DNA of 64,000 bases, from contig NZ_PIPM01000001.1 in NCBI RefSeq assembly GCF_003987175.1, forward strand, positions 62,001-126,000, in the 5' to 3' direction. Positions 1 to 7,911 of this stretch are shown piece after piece. The notes beneath the pieces are model-generated. The model was not told where the DNA came from, made no database searches, and saw only the letters and a program-made list of their open reading frames with translations. Numbering within the stretch: the first letter of the stretch is position 1; every line of letters begins with the position of its first letter. A program made the position numbers and the translations under genes. Origin of the DNA: Aliidiomarina sanyensis (GTDB lineage Bacteria; Pseudomonadota; Gammaproteobacteria; Enterobacterales; Alteromonadaceae).

Positions 1-8
1 AGGATATC

Positions 9-1514
9 ATGAGTACGACACAAGGTTTGAAGGTCAAGTTGTTTATCGAAGGTGAATTTGTAGAATCGCAAACGACCCAGTATATCCCTGTCACAAATCC
101 GGCGACCCAAGAGGTCATCGCCGAGGCTCCGTGTGCGACGGATGCTGAAGTTGAGCGGGCGATTGCACACGCGAAAAAAACCTTTGAAACATGGAGAGAT
201 ACGCCAGTTCCAGAGCGCGCTCGTGTGATGATGCGCTATCAAGCGCTTCTCAAAGAGCATCACGACGAGCTCGCGACCATTCTTGCCAAAGAGACGGGTA
301 AGACCTTTGAAGATGCCAAAGGCGACGTATGGCGTGGGATTGAAGTCGTTGAACAAGCCGCGAATATCCCTGCACTCATGATGGGTGAAACCGCTGAGAA
401 TGTCGCACGGGGTATCGACACCTATAGCTATATCCAACCCTTAGGCGTTTGCACGGGAATCACCCCCTTTAACTTCCCTGCAATGATTCCATTATGGATG
501 TTCCCGATGGCTATTGCCTGCGGAAATACGTTCGTGCTGAAGCCGTCTGAGCAGGATCCGCTTACGCCCATGCGTCTCGCGGAGCTTTTTGAGGAAGCAG
601 GCGCGCCGAAAGGGGTGTTGCAAGTGATTCACGGTAGCAAAGCCCAAGTGGATATTCTTCTAAAACACCAAGATATCAAAGCGATATCTTTCGTTGGCTC
701 AGTCCCAGTCGGACAATACATCTATCGGACAGGTACAGAGCATTTGAAGCGAGTCCAAGCGTTTGCAGGTGCCAAAAACCACAGTGTCATTATGCCAGAT
801 GCGAATAAGCAAATGGTCATCAATAACTTGGTAGGTGCGTCCGTGGGTGCTGCGGGCCAACGTTGTATGGCAATCTCTGTTGCGGTATTCGTCGGCCAGT
901 CAAAAGAGTGGATTCCTGAATTGGCGAGTGAGTTGGCCAAGGTCAAGCCAGGTGCTTGGGATGATCCAAAGGCAGCCTATGGCCCGTTGATCAGCCCACA
1001 GGCCAAGCAACGCGTTCTTGATATGATTCAGAAAGGAAAAGAAGAAGGCGCGGAGTGTCTCGTGGACGGCACGAATTGCGAAGTGGACGGATTCCCGAAT
1101 GGAAACTGGGTGGGGCCGACGTTCTTTAGCAAAGTCACCAAAGAGATGAGCATCTATCAACAAGAGATATTTGGTCCGGTGCTGTGTGCTGTAGAAGTGG
1201 ACACACTCGAAGAAGCGCTCGAACTCGTAAATAGCAATCCGTTTGGAAACGGAACCTCTATTTTCACCACAAATGGTGCTGCGGCGCGTAAATATCAGCA
1301 TGAGGTTGAAGTCGGTCAGGTGGGTATCAATATCCCAATCCCTGTTCCATTGCCTTTCTTCTCGTTCACTGGTTGGAAGAATTCGTTCTTCGGTGATTTG
1401 CACGCTTACGGAAAGCAGGCGATCCGTTTTTACAGTGAAACCAAAACCATTACCGCCCGTTGGCCTGAAACCGATATTGATACAGGTCCTAACATGACAA
1501 TCAAGCTGCAGTAA
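9..1514 (+). CDS. mmsA: Methylmalonate-semialdehyde dehydrogenase (CoA-acylating)
   Basis: Cytoplasmic aldehyde dehydrogenase of the last step of valine (and thymine) breakdown: it oxidises methylmalonate semialdehyde with NAD+ and CoA to propionyl-CoA, releasing CO2. The 501-residue product has the usual family length. Visible landmarks are the ITPFNFP substrate/cofactor segment near residue 150, the FVGSVPVG nucleotide-binding loop near 230, and the catalytic cysteine C286 in GQRCM, with EIFGPVL near 390. The start ATG follows AGGA at the window edge. It is the first gene seen of a same-strand operon, with 16 bases to the acyl-CoA dehydrogenase gene; the operon may begin upstream of the window. 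The family assignment is firm; substrate identity is inferred from motifs plus neighbours. Confidence 0.95.
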   Translation: MSTTQGLKVKLFIEGEFVESQTTQYIPVTNPATQEVIAEAPCATDAEVERAIAHAKKTFETWRDTPVPERARVMMRYQALLKEHHDELATILAKETGKTFEDAKGDVWRGIEVVEQAANIPALMMGETAENVARGIDTYSYIQPLGVCTGITPFNFPAMIPLWMFPMAIACGNTFVLKPSEQDPLTPMRLAELFEEAGAPKGVLQVIHGSKAQVDILLKHQDIKAISFVGSVPVGQYIYRTGTEHLKRVQAFAGAKNHSVIMPDANKQMVINNLVGASVGAAGQRCMAISVAVFVGQSKEWIPELASELAKVKPGAWDDPKAAYGPLISPQAKQRVLDMIQKGKEEGAECLVDGTNCEVDGFPNGNWVGPTFFSKVTKEMSIYQQEIFGPVLCAVEVDTLEEALELVNSNPFGNGTSIFTTNGAAARKYQHEVEVGQVGINIPIPVPLPFFSFTGWKNSFFGDLHAYGKQAIRFYSETKTITARWPETDIDTGPNMTIKLQ

Positions 1515-1530
1515 TCGAGGAGAATTTCGC

Positions 1531-2688
1531 GTGAACTTCAACTTAACAGACGATCAACAAGCTTTTGTCGATACTGCGCGTGCGTTTGCGGAAAAGGAAA
1601 TGGCACCTTATGCGGGTCAGTGGGATGCGGAACACCATTTCCCGCTTGAAGTCTTCCGTAAAGCCGGCGAGATGGGTTTTATGGGCATGTATACCCCTGA
1701 GGATGCCGGTGGTTTCGGGATGAGTCGCCTGGATGCGGCGCTTATCTTTGAACAGTTGGCGATGGGTTGCACCGCAACGACGGCCATGATGACGATTCAC
1801 AACATGGTGACTTGGATGATCGGTTCATTCGCGCAACGTGAGATCATGGATGCGTGGGTTCCAGACCTCGTGGCTGGCGAAAAGCTGGGTTCCTATTGCT
1901 TGACAGAACCCGGCTCGGGTTCCGATGCTGCTAGTTTGCGGACGAGCGCCAAGAAAGACGGCGATGATTATGTCCTGAATGGCTCGAAAATGTTTATTTC
2001 TGGTGCAGGGTCGACCGATGTACTGGTGGTGATGGCGCGGACCGGTGGTGAAGGTGCGAGTGGGATTTCCGCTTTCGTCGTTCCTGCCGATGCTGCGGGT
2101 ATCAGCTATGGAAAAGCGGAAGAGAAAATGGGTTGGAATGCTCAGCCTACTCGCTTGGTCACCTTTGAAGATGTGCGTATTCCTGCTAACCACTTATTGG
2201 GCGCCGAGGGCGAAGGATTTAAATTCGCTATGATGGGGCTCGATGGTGGTCGTATTAATATCGCTGTATGTTCTGTGGGCACCGCCCAAGCGGCTTTGAA
2301 TACCGCGCGCGACTACATGCATGAGCGGAGTCAATTTGGCAAGCCGTTAGCAGCCTTCCAAGCACTGCAGTTTAAGCTCGCGGATATGGCAACTGAACTC
2401 GTCGCGGCGCGTCAAATGGTGCGTCTAGCTGCGTTTAAAGTTGATCAAAATGACAGCGATAAAACGGCATATTGCGCGATGGCGAAACGTTTCGCGACAG
2501 ATATCGGCTTTCAAGTGTGTAACGAAGCGCTGCAAATTCACGGTGGCTATGGCTACATCAAAGAATACCCGCTGGAAAGGCATGTGCGTGATGTTCGGGT
2601 TCACCAAATTTTGGAAGGAACCAATGAAATCATGCGCTTGATTATCGCCCGTCGTCTGCTTGCGGATGGTGCCGCTGAGCTTTTGTAA
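1531..2688 (+). CDS. Acyl-CoA dehydrogenase, probably isobutyryl-/2-methylbutyryl-CoA specific
   Basis: FAD-dependent short/branched-chain acyl-CoA dehydrogenase of 385 residues, the size of the family. It would introduce the alpha-beta double bond into isobutyryl-CoA (giving methacrylyl-CoA) or 2-methylbutyryl-CoA, passing electrons to electron-transfer flavoprotein. The sequence shows the LTEPGSGSD flavin/substrate segment near residue 130, FGKPLAAFQALQFKLADM near 270-290, and the C-terminal ILEGTNEIMR in which E362 aligns with the catalytic base of SCAD/MCAD-type enzymes. The start is GTG at 1531, preceded by GAGGAGAA. Substrate choice is inferred from its place between mmsA and the 3-hydroxyisobutyryl-CoA hydrolase, the arrangement of the Shewanella ivd operon. 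Confidence 0.92.
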   Translation: MNFNLTDDQQAFVDTARAFAEKEMAPYAGQWDAEHHFPLEVFRKAGEMGFMGMYTPEDAGGFGMSRLDAALIFEQLAMGCTATTAMMTIHNMVTWMIGSFAQREIMDAWVPDLVAGEKLGSYCLTEPGSGSDAASLRTSAKKDGDDYVLNGSKMFISGAGSTDVLVVMARTGGEGASGISAFVVPADAAGISYGKAEEKMGWNAQPTRLVTFEDVRIPANHLLGAEGEGFKFAMMGLDGGRINIAVCSVGTAQAALNTARDYMHERSQFGKPLAAFQALQFKLADMATELVAARQMVRLAAFKVDQNDSDKTAYCAMAKRFATDIGFQVCNEALQIHGGYGYIKEYPLERHVRDVRVHQILEGTNEIMRLIIARRLLADGAAELL

Positions 2689-2714
2689 GTGAATGCGACA
2701 GAAAAGGAATGAGC

Positions 2715-3872
2715 ATGACGCAATCTCAACAAGTTGATTTAGACGCGATCCAAAATCCGGAAGCCGTTTTGTTTTCGGAACTCGAGACCGTGAGCGGAAA
2801 AAAGATTGGTGTGGCTTGCTTGAACGCGGAGCGCTCATTGAATGCGCTGAGCCTTGATATGATCAATTTGCTGTATCCTAAGTTGCTCGAATGGCAGGCC
2901 GATGACGCAATCGCGTGTGTCTGGCTCGAGGGAGCGGGGGATAAAGCATTTTGTGCGGGCGGCGATATTGTCGCGATGTATCACGCGATGAAGGCTATGC
3001 CCAACACCGCAGTGCCGGAAGTTGTCGGATTTTTCGAACGAGAATATCGACTCGACTACCTTATTCAAACCTATGAAAAGCCCATGGTGGTATGGGCCAA
3101 CGGGTTTGTGATGGGGGGCGGCATGGGTTTGATGAATGGTGCATCCCACCGGGTCGTAACAGAAACGGCGCGGCTTGCAATGCCAGAGATTAGCATCGGT
3201 TTGTACCCGGATGTCGGTGCGACTTATTTTCTCGGGCAACTACCGGATAACATGGGTTTGTTTCTTGGATTGACAGCGACCCAAGTCAATACGTCCGATG
3301 CTCTGTACCTGGGAATGGCCGACTTTGCATTGGCGAGTACAGATCGCGAAGGAACTAAACAAGCGTTGATCAATGCGAGTTGGAGTGATGATTCAGACCT
3401 GAATTTAGCAACCTTGAGCGATACCTTGCAGCAACGAGCATTGGCGTCAGACGTCCTGCCCAAAGCAGAACTGAGCGAACGGCGTGAAACCATTCTCCGC
3501 CTTATGGACGGTTCTTCCATTGAGGCAGTTTGTGCACAGTTTTTACAACATGAGACGGATGATCCCTTGTTGCAACGTGCGCAGAAAACACTGGCTCATG
3601 GTTGTCCATTGACCGCTCATATTGTGTGGCAACAACTGCAATACGGGGTGGATATTGGCCTTGCGGATGCATTTCGGTTGGAACTCACCTTGTCTGTGAA
3701 TTGTGCAGTGAAAGGCGATTTTGCAGAAGGGGTTCGAGCACTGTTGATTGACAAAGATCGCAAGCCAGCCTGGTCTCATGCGACTATAGAGGCCGTCACG
3801 ACGGATGATTTGGATGCATTGTTTACCCCGCCTTGGGAATCTGATGTGCATCCATTGCACGATTTAGGATAA
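2715..3872 (+). CDS. 3-hydroxyisobutyryl-CoA hydrolase (HIBCH-type crotonase superfamily)
   Basis: Hydrolyses 3-hydroxyisobutyryl-CoA to free 3-hydroxyisobutyrate in valine catabolism. It belongs to the crotonase fold: the oxyanion-hole segments GAGDKAFCAGGD and ANGFVMGGGMGL and the hydrolase-type MPEISIGLYPDVGATYFL are visible. At 385 residues it is much longer than ordinary enoyl-CoA hydratases (about 260) and matches hydrolases of the HIBCH family. An in-frame ATG at 2709 lies only one base after AAGG, whereas ATG 2715 has good spacing, so I prefer 2715. It lies directly after the acyl-CoA dehydrogenase gene, with no separate enoyl-CoA hydratase gene between them (see findings). Family call firm, exact substrate inferred. 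Confidence 0.9.
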   Translation: MTQSQQVDLDAIQNPEAVLFSELETVSGKKIGVACLNAERSLNALSLDMINLLYPKLLEWQADDAIACVWLEGAGDKAFCAGGDIVAMYHAMKAMPNTAVPEVVGFFEREYRLDYLIQTYEKPMVVWANGFVMGGGMGLMNGASHRVVTETARLAMPEISIGLYPDVGATYFLGQLPDNMGLFLGLTATQVNTSDALYLGMADFALASTDREGTKQALINASWSDDSDLNLATLSDTLQQRALASDVLPKAELSERRETILRLMDGSSIEAVCAQFLQHETDDPLLQRAQKTLAHGCPLTAHIVWQQLQYGVDIGLADAFRLELTLSVNCAVKGDFAEGVRALLIDKDRKPAWSHATIEAVTTDDLDALFTPPWESDVHPLHDLG

Positions 3873-3882
3873 GGAGAATAGC

Positions 3883-4782
3883 ATGGCGCGGATTGGATTT
3901 ATTGGATTGGGAAACATGGGGGGTCCCATGGCGACCAACCTTGTGAAAGCCGGGCATGATGTGCGTGTTTTTGATTTATCACAAGAAGCACTTCAACGGC
4001 TGAAGGCTGTGGGAGCGAGTCCGGCCGCGACTGCACAAGAAGCAGTGCAGGGCGCCGAGTATGTGATTTCGATGCTTCCTGCGGATAAGCATGTACAGGC
4101 GCTTTATCTGGGTGAACATGGAATTGCGGATGACATCCCGAAAGGAGCGCTTGTTATTGATTCGAGCACGATTTCGGCTGATACGGCACGCTCGATGGCA
4201 GCAGAACTTGTCGAGAAGGGCTTGCGCTTTATTGATGCACCGGTATCGGGTGGTGTCGGTGGTGCCAAGGCTGGCACCCTCACTTTCATCTGTGGTGGCG
4301 AAGGGGCTGACATTGAAGAAGCGCGGCCAATTTTAGAGAACATGGGGAAAAACGTGTTCAAGGCGGGCGCACATGGTGCAGGGCAAGTTGCCAAAATTTG
4401 CAACAACATGCTATTGGCTGTGCTGATGGCGGGAACCTCTGAGGCGCTTCAACTCGGGCGTGCGAATGGATTGGATCCTGCTGTTCTATCAAATATCATG
4501 TTGCAGAGCTCGGGGCGCAACTGGACACTTGAAGTCTACAACCCTTGCCCGGGAGTGATGGAAGGCGTTCCATCGAGTAATGATTACCAAGGTGGGTTTC
4601 TGGTCGATCTGATGATTAAAGACTTAGGACTCGCGCAAGGAAACGCAGTGGACTCGAATGCAGCAACACCCATGGGAAATCTGGCGGCGGAGCTCTTTCG
4701 ACAGCACAGTGAACAAGGGAACGGAAGTCTCGATTTTTCAAGTATTTTCCGCTTCTTTGAAACGCTCCAAAACAAATCTTAA
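3883..4782 (+). CDS. mmsB: 3-hydroxyisobutyrate dehydrogenase
   Basis: NAD+-dependent oxidation of 3-hydroxyisobutyrate to methylmalonate semialdehyde, the substrate of the MmsA encoded upstream. The 299-residue protein begins with the Rossmann motif GFIGLGNMGGPMA (residues 5-17), carries the substrate-binding DAPVSGGVGGA near residue 118, and has the catalytic lysine K171 in GQVAKICNN, the exact position usual for this family of beta-hydroxyacid dehydrogenases. AAGGAGA precedes the ATG. The gene is 10 bases downstream of the hydrolase gene and part of the same operon. The related tartronate semialdehyde reductases share the fold, but the neighbours favour the valine-pathway enzyme. Confidence 0.93.
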   Translation: MARIGFIGLGNMGGPMATNLVKAGHDVRVFDLSQEALQRLKAVGASPAATAQEAVQGAEYVISMLPADKHVQALYLGEHGIADDIPKGALVIDSSTISADTARSMAAELVEKGLRFIDAPVSGGVGGAKAGTLTFICGGEGADIEEARPILENMGKNVFKAGAHGAGQVAKICNNMLLAVLMAGTSEALQLGRANGLDPAVLSNIMLQSSGRNWTLEVYNPCPGVMEGVPSSNDYQGGFLVDLMIKDLGLAQGNAVDSNAATPMGNLAAELFRQHSEQGNGSLDFSSIFRFFETLQNKS

Positions 4783-4796
4783 AAGGTTAATTTTCG

Positions 4797-5561
4797 ATGC
4801 AAATTGAATCCTCTGTAATTGTAATCACGGGCGGTGCGCAGGGACTCGGTCGGTCCATGGCAGAAGATTTTGCCCAGCGTGGTGCGACGCTTGTGCTGAT
4901 CGATATGAATGATGAGATGCTGCAAGAAGCTGCATCTTCATGTCTGCAAAAAGGTGCCAAGGCGGTCACAACCCACAATGTAAATGTCACCGATGAAAAG
5001 GCTGTAGAAGCAGCATTTTCCGCTATTGATGCTGAATTTGAAGGCATTGATGTGCTCATCAACAATGCTGGGATCTTGCGTGATGGGATGTTGATCAAGT
5101 GCAAGGACGGGGAAGTGACCCATAAGATGCCCTTGCAGCAGTGGCAATCGGTTATTGATGTCAATCTCACAGGAACATTTCTGTGCGGCCGTGAGGCCGC
5201 TGCGGTGATGGCGAAACGTAATCGGAAGGGCGTGATCATAAACATTTCGAGCGTTGCGCGCGCTGGAAATATCGGTCAAACCAATTACGCCGCGACGAAA
5301 GCGGGTGTCGTTGCGATGACGGTTACGTGGGCTCGCGAGTTGGGTCGTTTTGGAATTCGCTGTGGTGCAATTGCACCGGGGTTCATTGAAACGCCGATGA
5401 CGGCTCAAATGAAGCCGGAAGCGATCGAACGGGCACTTTCGATGGTTCCATTGCGCCGCTGGGGCCAGCCGAACGAGGTGGCCGATTCTGCGCGCTTTAT
5501 TATCGAGAACGACTTTTTCAGTGGTCGGGTTATTGAGATTGATGGCGGCGTTCGCCTGTAG
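4797..5561 (+). CDS. SDR-family 3-hydroxyacyl-CoA dehydrogenase (IvdG-like)
   Basis: Short-chain dehydrogenase/reductase of 254 residues. The N-terminal cofactor motif TGGAQGLGRS, the NNAG motif near residue 85, and the catalytic Ser-Tyr-Lys set (ISS, then Y164 and K168 in YAATK) are all present, so it should be active. As the last gene of the branched-chain amino acid operon it corresponds to the SDR usually annotated FabG-like or IvdG, expected to oxidise 2-methyl-3-hydroxybutyryl-CoA in isoleucine degradation. A role as a fatty-acid-type 3-oxoacyl reductase cannot be excluded from sequence alone. AAAGG lies upstream of the ATG, and a strong intrinsic terminator follows 30 bases after the stop. 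Confidence 0.85.
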   Translation: MQIESSVIVITGGAQGLGRSMAEDFAQRGATLVLIDMNDEMLQEAASSCLQKGAKAVTTHNVNVTDEKAVEAAFSAIDAEFEGIDVLINNAGILRDGMLIKCKDGEVTHKMPLQQWQSVIDVNLTGTFLCGREAAAVMAKRNRKGVIINISSVARAGNIGQTNYAATKAGVVAMTVTWARELGRFGIRCGAIAPGFIETPMTAQMKPEAIERALSMVPLRRWGQPNEVADSARFIIENDFFSGRVIEIDGGVRL

Positions 5562-5590
5562 AGCTCCGATAAATTATCAGATTTGCTCTG

Positions 5591-5619
5591 AAAGCCCAGC
5601 CAGATGCTGGGCTTTTTTT
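5591..5619 (+). terminator. Intrinsic terminator of the valine/isoleucine operon
   Basis: Perfect 7-bp stem GCCCAGC / GCTGGGC (5594-5600 with 5606-5612), extended by flanking A-T pairs, a five-base loop and a run of seven T. It lies 30 bases after the SDR gene and ends the operon. Confidence 0.9.
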
Positions 5620-5642
5620 CAGCCTACCTTGTGTAGTATCTC

Positions 5643-5670
5643 TTGTTCAAATGCTTTGAATTTGTTATCA
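5643..5670 (+). promoter_or_regulatory. Possible sigma-70 promoter for the lipoprotein gene
   Basis: TTGTTC (5643-5648), 16-base spacer, TTATCA (5665-5670), 33 bases before the lipoprotein ATG and after the upstream terminator. Both hexamers are imperfect, so this is a weak call based on position. Confidence 0.35.
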
Positions 5671-5703
5671 CTACAGTCTATTTCATGAGCGACCGAGTCT
5701 TCT

Positions 5704-6315
5704 ATGTTCCAGACATTCCGACACTTTTTATCTCTCTCCTGCGTGATTTTATTCCTGGTTGGCTGTGCTTCGACCCCTCCCTATGAGCATTTTGATGGAG
5801 TCAGTAAGGTGGAGCGCTTGCTCACATATCGCGACAACAATGCGTTAGAGGAGGTGTGTTGGGACCTCGTCTGTCGAGAAGACTTTGAGTTGTATTTAAA
5901 GCTCCCGGAGGATGAACTGGATATTGAGCTTCCGCTTTTTTGGCCCGCCATTCACGACGGCACGGTAAGCTTGATGCCAGGCGAAACCTATTATTTGGCG
6001 ATGGAGCGCGAGGGGAATTTCTTGACACCGATCTCGGTGCATGCCGATGACGATGCGGATGCACCGCGCGTGCGACTGTCTATGCGTCAAATTGGTGATG
6101 GTGTCGCGACCATGGTCTCAATTCAGAACCCGTATGAGTATCCCCTGAAACTTCACGCCCATGTGATTGACTTTGAATCACAAATTTTTCCGATCTCGAC
6201 CTGTTCTGTAGCGCCTGACAGTGTGACCTTCAGTTCTCTAGCACACCCTATCCCTGAGTACTTTTTTACGCACTTTCGCTTATTGCCGGGAGTGCGTTCG
6301 GTCTGTGACTATTAA
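5704..6315 (+). CDS. Predicted lipoprotein of unknown function
   Basis: A 203-residue protein that I do not recognise. It starts with a lipoprotein signal peptide: charged start, hydrophobic core (about residues 8-19) and the lipobox LVGC with the predicted acylated cysteine C21, followed by ASTPPYE. The residue after the cysteine is Ala, so it lacks an Asp+2 inner-membrane retention signal and would be expected in the outer membrane. The mature part is acidic with several predicted beta segments, and has cysteines at the CWDLVC segment near 60, plus two near the C-terminus (one in STCSV, one in VCDY), possibly disulfide-bonded. It is followed 45 bases later by an MscS-type channel gene on the same strand. 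Real gene: high confidence; function: unknown. Confidence 0.75.
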   Translation: MFQTFRHFLSLSCVILFLVGCASTPPYEHFDGVSKVERLLTYRDNNALEEVCWDLVCREDFELYLKLPEDELDIELPLFWPAIHDGTVSLMPGETYYLAMEREGNFLTPISVHADDDADAPRVRLSMRQIGDGVATMVSIQNPYEYPLKLHAHVIDFESQIFPISTCSVAPDSVTFSSLAHPIPEYFFTHFRLLPGVRSVCDY

Positions 6316-6360
6316 TTCGAGTCCGCTTACATTATTTGATGTTTTGGTAAGGCTAAACGA

Positions 6361-7227
6361 ATGGAATTTTTAACCGAAATAATCCGAAACGTGCAAATCC
6401 CGGGGAGTTCCGCTCGGCTGCTTGCGAGTTCAGGCCTTCTGCTGATCATCGTTCTTGTCCTGCGCGCGTTTCTTGCTCGTTTCATTCGTAAAAGCGTGAA
6501 TTCCTCCGAGATGCGTCGGCGCTGGCTTGTACAAAGTCGTAATGGTTTATTGTTACTGCTCGTGTTGGGCTTAATTTTGATTTGGGCTCATGAGCTTCGC
6601 ACCTTTGCACTATCGATTGTGGCAATTGCGGTGGCCTTTGTTGTGGCGACCAAAGAGCTCATCCTCTGCTTAATTGGCTCGATGGTAAAAACGGCGGGGC
6701 GGAGTTTTAATATTGGCGACCGAATTCAAATAAAAGATTTTCGTGGTGACGTCATTGATCAAAACCTACTGACCACGACGATTCTTGAAGTGGGTCCCGG
6801 AAAGTTAACTCACCAACGGACCGGCCGCATGACGGTCATCCCAAATGCGATCTTTGTTTCTGAACCACTCGTCAATGAAACTTACACCCATGATTATGTG
6901 TTGCATGTTTTTGTGGTTCCATTTAAGCGAGAGGAAAATTGGAAACTCGCAAAACAAGCATTGCTTGATGCGGCGAATAAGCATATCGCGCCTTATCTTG
7001 ATGATGCTCGGCGTTACATGAAGCGAATGAGTGATCATAAAGGCATGGATATTCCTTCCATTGATCCACGCGTGACGCTGCAAGTCCCAAGCGCCGGTGA
7101 GATTCACCTGATTGTGCGAATTCCGGTAAAATCAGCACAACGCAGCTTCATTGAACAAGCGATTTTAACCGATGTTTTTATGCAAAATGATTTTGTGAAA
7201 GGGAAAGAAGATACGAGCAAAAACTAA
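6361..7227 (+). CDS. MscS-family mechanosensitive channel-like membrane protein
   Basis: A 288-residue protein with three hydrophobic segments at about residues 18-42, 59-77 and 80-112, followed by a soluble beta domain. The third segment plus the following FNIGDRIQI...GDVID...TTTILEVG pattern matches the pore helix and beta domain of the MscS family, which opens in response to membrane tension to release solutes. The short N-terminus and the charged ATKEL inside the third segment set it apart from canonical MscS, whose pore helix is Gly/Ala-rich, so gating or conductance may differ. It probably forms a two-gene unit with the preceding lipoprotein and ends at a hairpin shared with the convergent ydbL gene. 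Confidence 0.85.
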   Translation: MEFLTEIIRNVQIPGSSARLLASSGLLLIIVLVLRAFLARFIRKSVNSSEMRRRWLVQSRNGLLLLLVLGLILIWAHELRTFALSIVAIAVAFVVATKELILCLIGSMVKTAGRSFNIGDRIQIKDFRGDVIDQNLLTTTILEVGPGKLTHQRTGRMTVIPNAIFVSEPLVNETYTHDYVLHVFVVPFKREENWKLAKQALLDAANKHIAPYLDDARRYMKRMSDHKGMDIPSIDPRVTLQVPSAGEIHLIVRIPVKSAQRSFIEQAILTDVFMQNDFVKGKEDTSKN

Positions 7228-7230
7228 AGC

Positions 7231-7260
7231 CGGAATAGTCGACACACTATTCCGTCTCTT
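7231..7260. terminator. Hairpin between convergent mscS-like and ydbL genes
   Basis: Perfect 8-bp stem CGGAATAG / CTATTCCG (7231-7238 with 7247-7254) with an 8-base loop, in the 45-base gap between two convergent genes. The plus side has only TCTCTT after the stem; on the minus strand a T-rich tract follows after a few bases. Probably a bidirectional terminator of moderate strength. Confidence 0.6.
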
Positions 7261-7272
7261 GCGTGCCCAGAT

Positions 7273-7668
7273 TTAGGGTTTGCGAACCCACTCACCATCG
7301 ATCTGAATGAAATGGCCTGACCGGGTGTTATGAATGCTTCGTTGGCCCGCCATGGCTTCAATTTCCATTACGGAGACATTATGTTCCGCTGCGAGGCGCA
7401 CAAATTCCTCGCGCCGCACTTCATTGACAAGACGGGCAACTTCCACTGCATGCTCTTCATCGCGAACTACACCGACATAGCCGGTTTGTGTTTCACCTAA
7501 TAAACCGCGCTCTTTGTATTCGCGAATTAAGTGTGAAGCATCCTGCATGGTAATCGTGGTTTGCGACTGTTGGCCGGCAGCGGCTGGTTCTGCGATCAAC
7601 GACGTTGTACCGGTGATCAGCAGGAGCAGGGTGAGGCTGCAGATAGCGCGTTTCATTTGTTTTTTCAT
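7273..7668 (-). CDS. ydbL: YdbL family (DUF1318) periplasmic protein
   Basis: A 131-residue secreted protein. The N-terminus has a signal peptide (KKQMKR, then a hydrophobic stretch to about residue 25, ending near EPAAA). The mature part contains the DUF1318 pattern GLLGET..GYV and EVNEVRREEFVRLAAEHNVSV-type helices. In E. coli the genes ydbH, ynbE and ydbL form one operon, and YdbL assists the YdbH-YnbE intermembrane bridge that maintains outer-membrane lipid homeostasis; the same three genes occur here in the same order. The ATG at 7668 follows GGGAG with a 7-base spacer. It is 12 bases downstream of ynbE. Confidence 0.88.
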   Translation of the reverse strand: MKKQMKRAICSLTLLLLITGTTSLIAEPAAAGQQSQTTITMQDASHLIREYKERGLLGETQTGYVGVVRDEEHAVEVARLVNEVRREEFVRLAAEHNVSVMEIEAMAGQRSIHNTRSGHFIQIDGEWVRKP

Positions 7669-7680
7669 CCTTTGTCTCCC

Positions 7681-7902
7681 TTAGAACAAACCGCTCGATT
7701 CACTGAATATTTGGTCGAGCTCCCGGGCGACACGAATATAAATCTCGTGCTCTATTTTTACATTTAAATTAATCGTTATAGGCTCGGGTGTGGCTACTTG
7801 CACGGTAGGGGTACATCCCGTTGTAAAGAAACCCAATCCAAGCACCCCGATGCCTAAAGCGAGGGAGCGCCGTATGTGGCGAGCCGCGTTGAGAGTTTGC
7901 AT
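7681..7902 (-). CDS. ynbE: YnbE-family outer-membrane lipoprotein
   Basis: A 73-residue small lipoprotein with an N-terminal hydrophobic signal (residues 13-29) and the lipobox TTGC, predicting acylation at C30. The mature region, TPTVQVATPEPITINLNVKIEHEI, carries the strand that in E. coli YnbE is thought to multimerise and cap the periplasmic end of YdbH at the outer membrane. It lies between ydbH (9 bases upstream) and ydbL (12 bases downstream), all on the minus strand, which supports the family call strongly despite the small size. Confidence 0.88.
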   Translation of the reverse strand: MQTLNAARHIRRSLALGIGVLGLGFFTTGCTPTVQVATPEPITINLNVKIEHEIYIRVARELDQIFSESSGLF

Positions 7903-7911
7903 AGTGCCTCA

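Noticed and set aside
900-1541. 213-codon open frame on the minus strand inside mmsA
   Set aside because: It lies antisense to a clearly conserved enzyme, has no ribosome site and reads as the low-complexity complement of mmsA; a shadow frame.
2715-3872. Crotonase-fold protein as the missing enoyl-CoA hydratase
   Set aside because: 385 residues and the IGLYPDVGATYFL pattern fit 3-hydroxyisobutyryl-CoA hydrolase; ordinary hydratases are about 260 residues.
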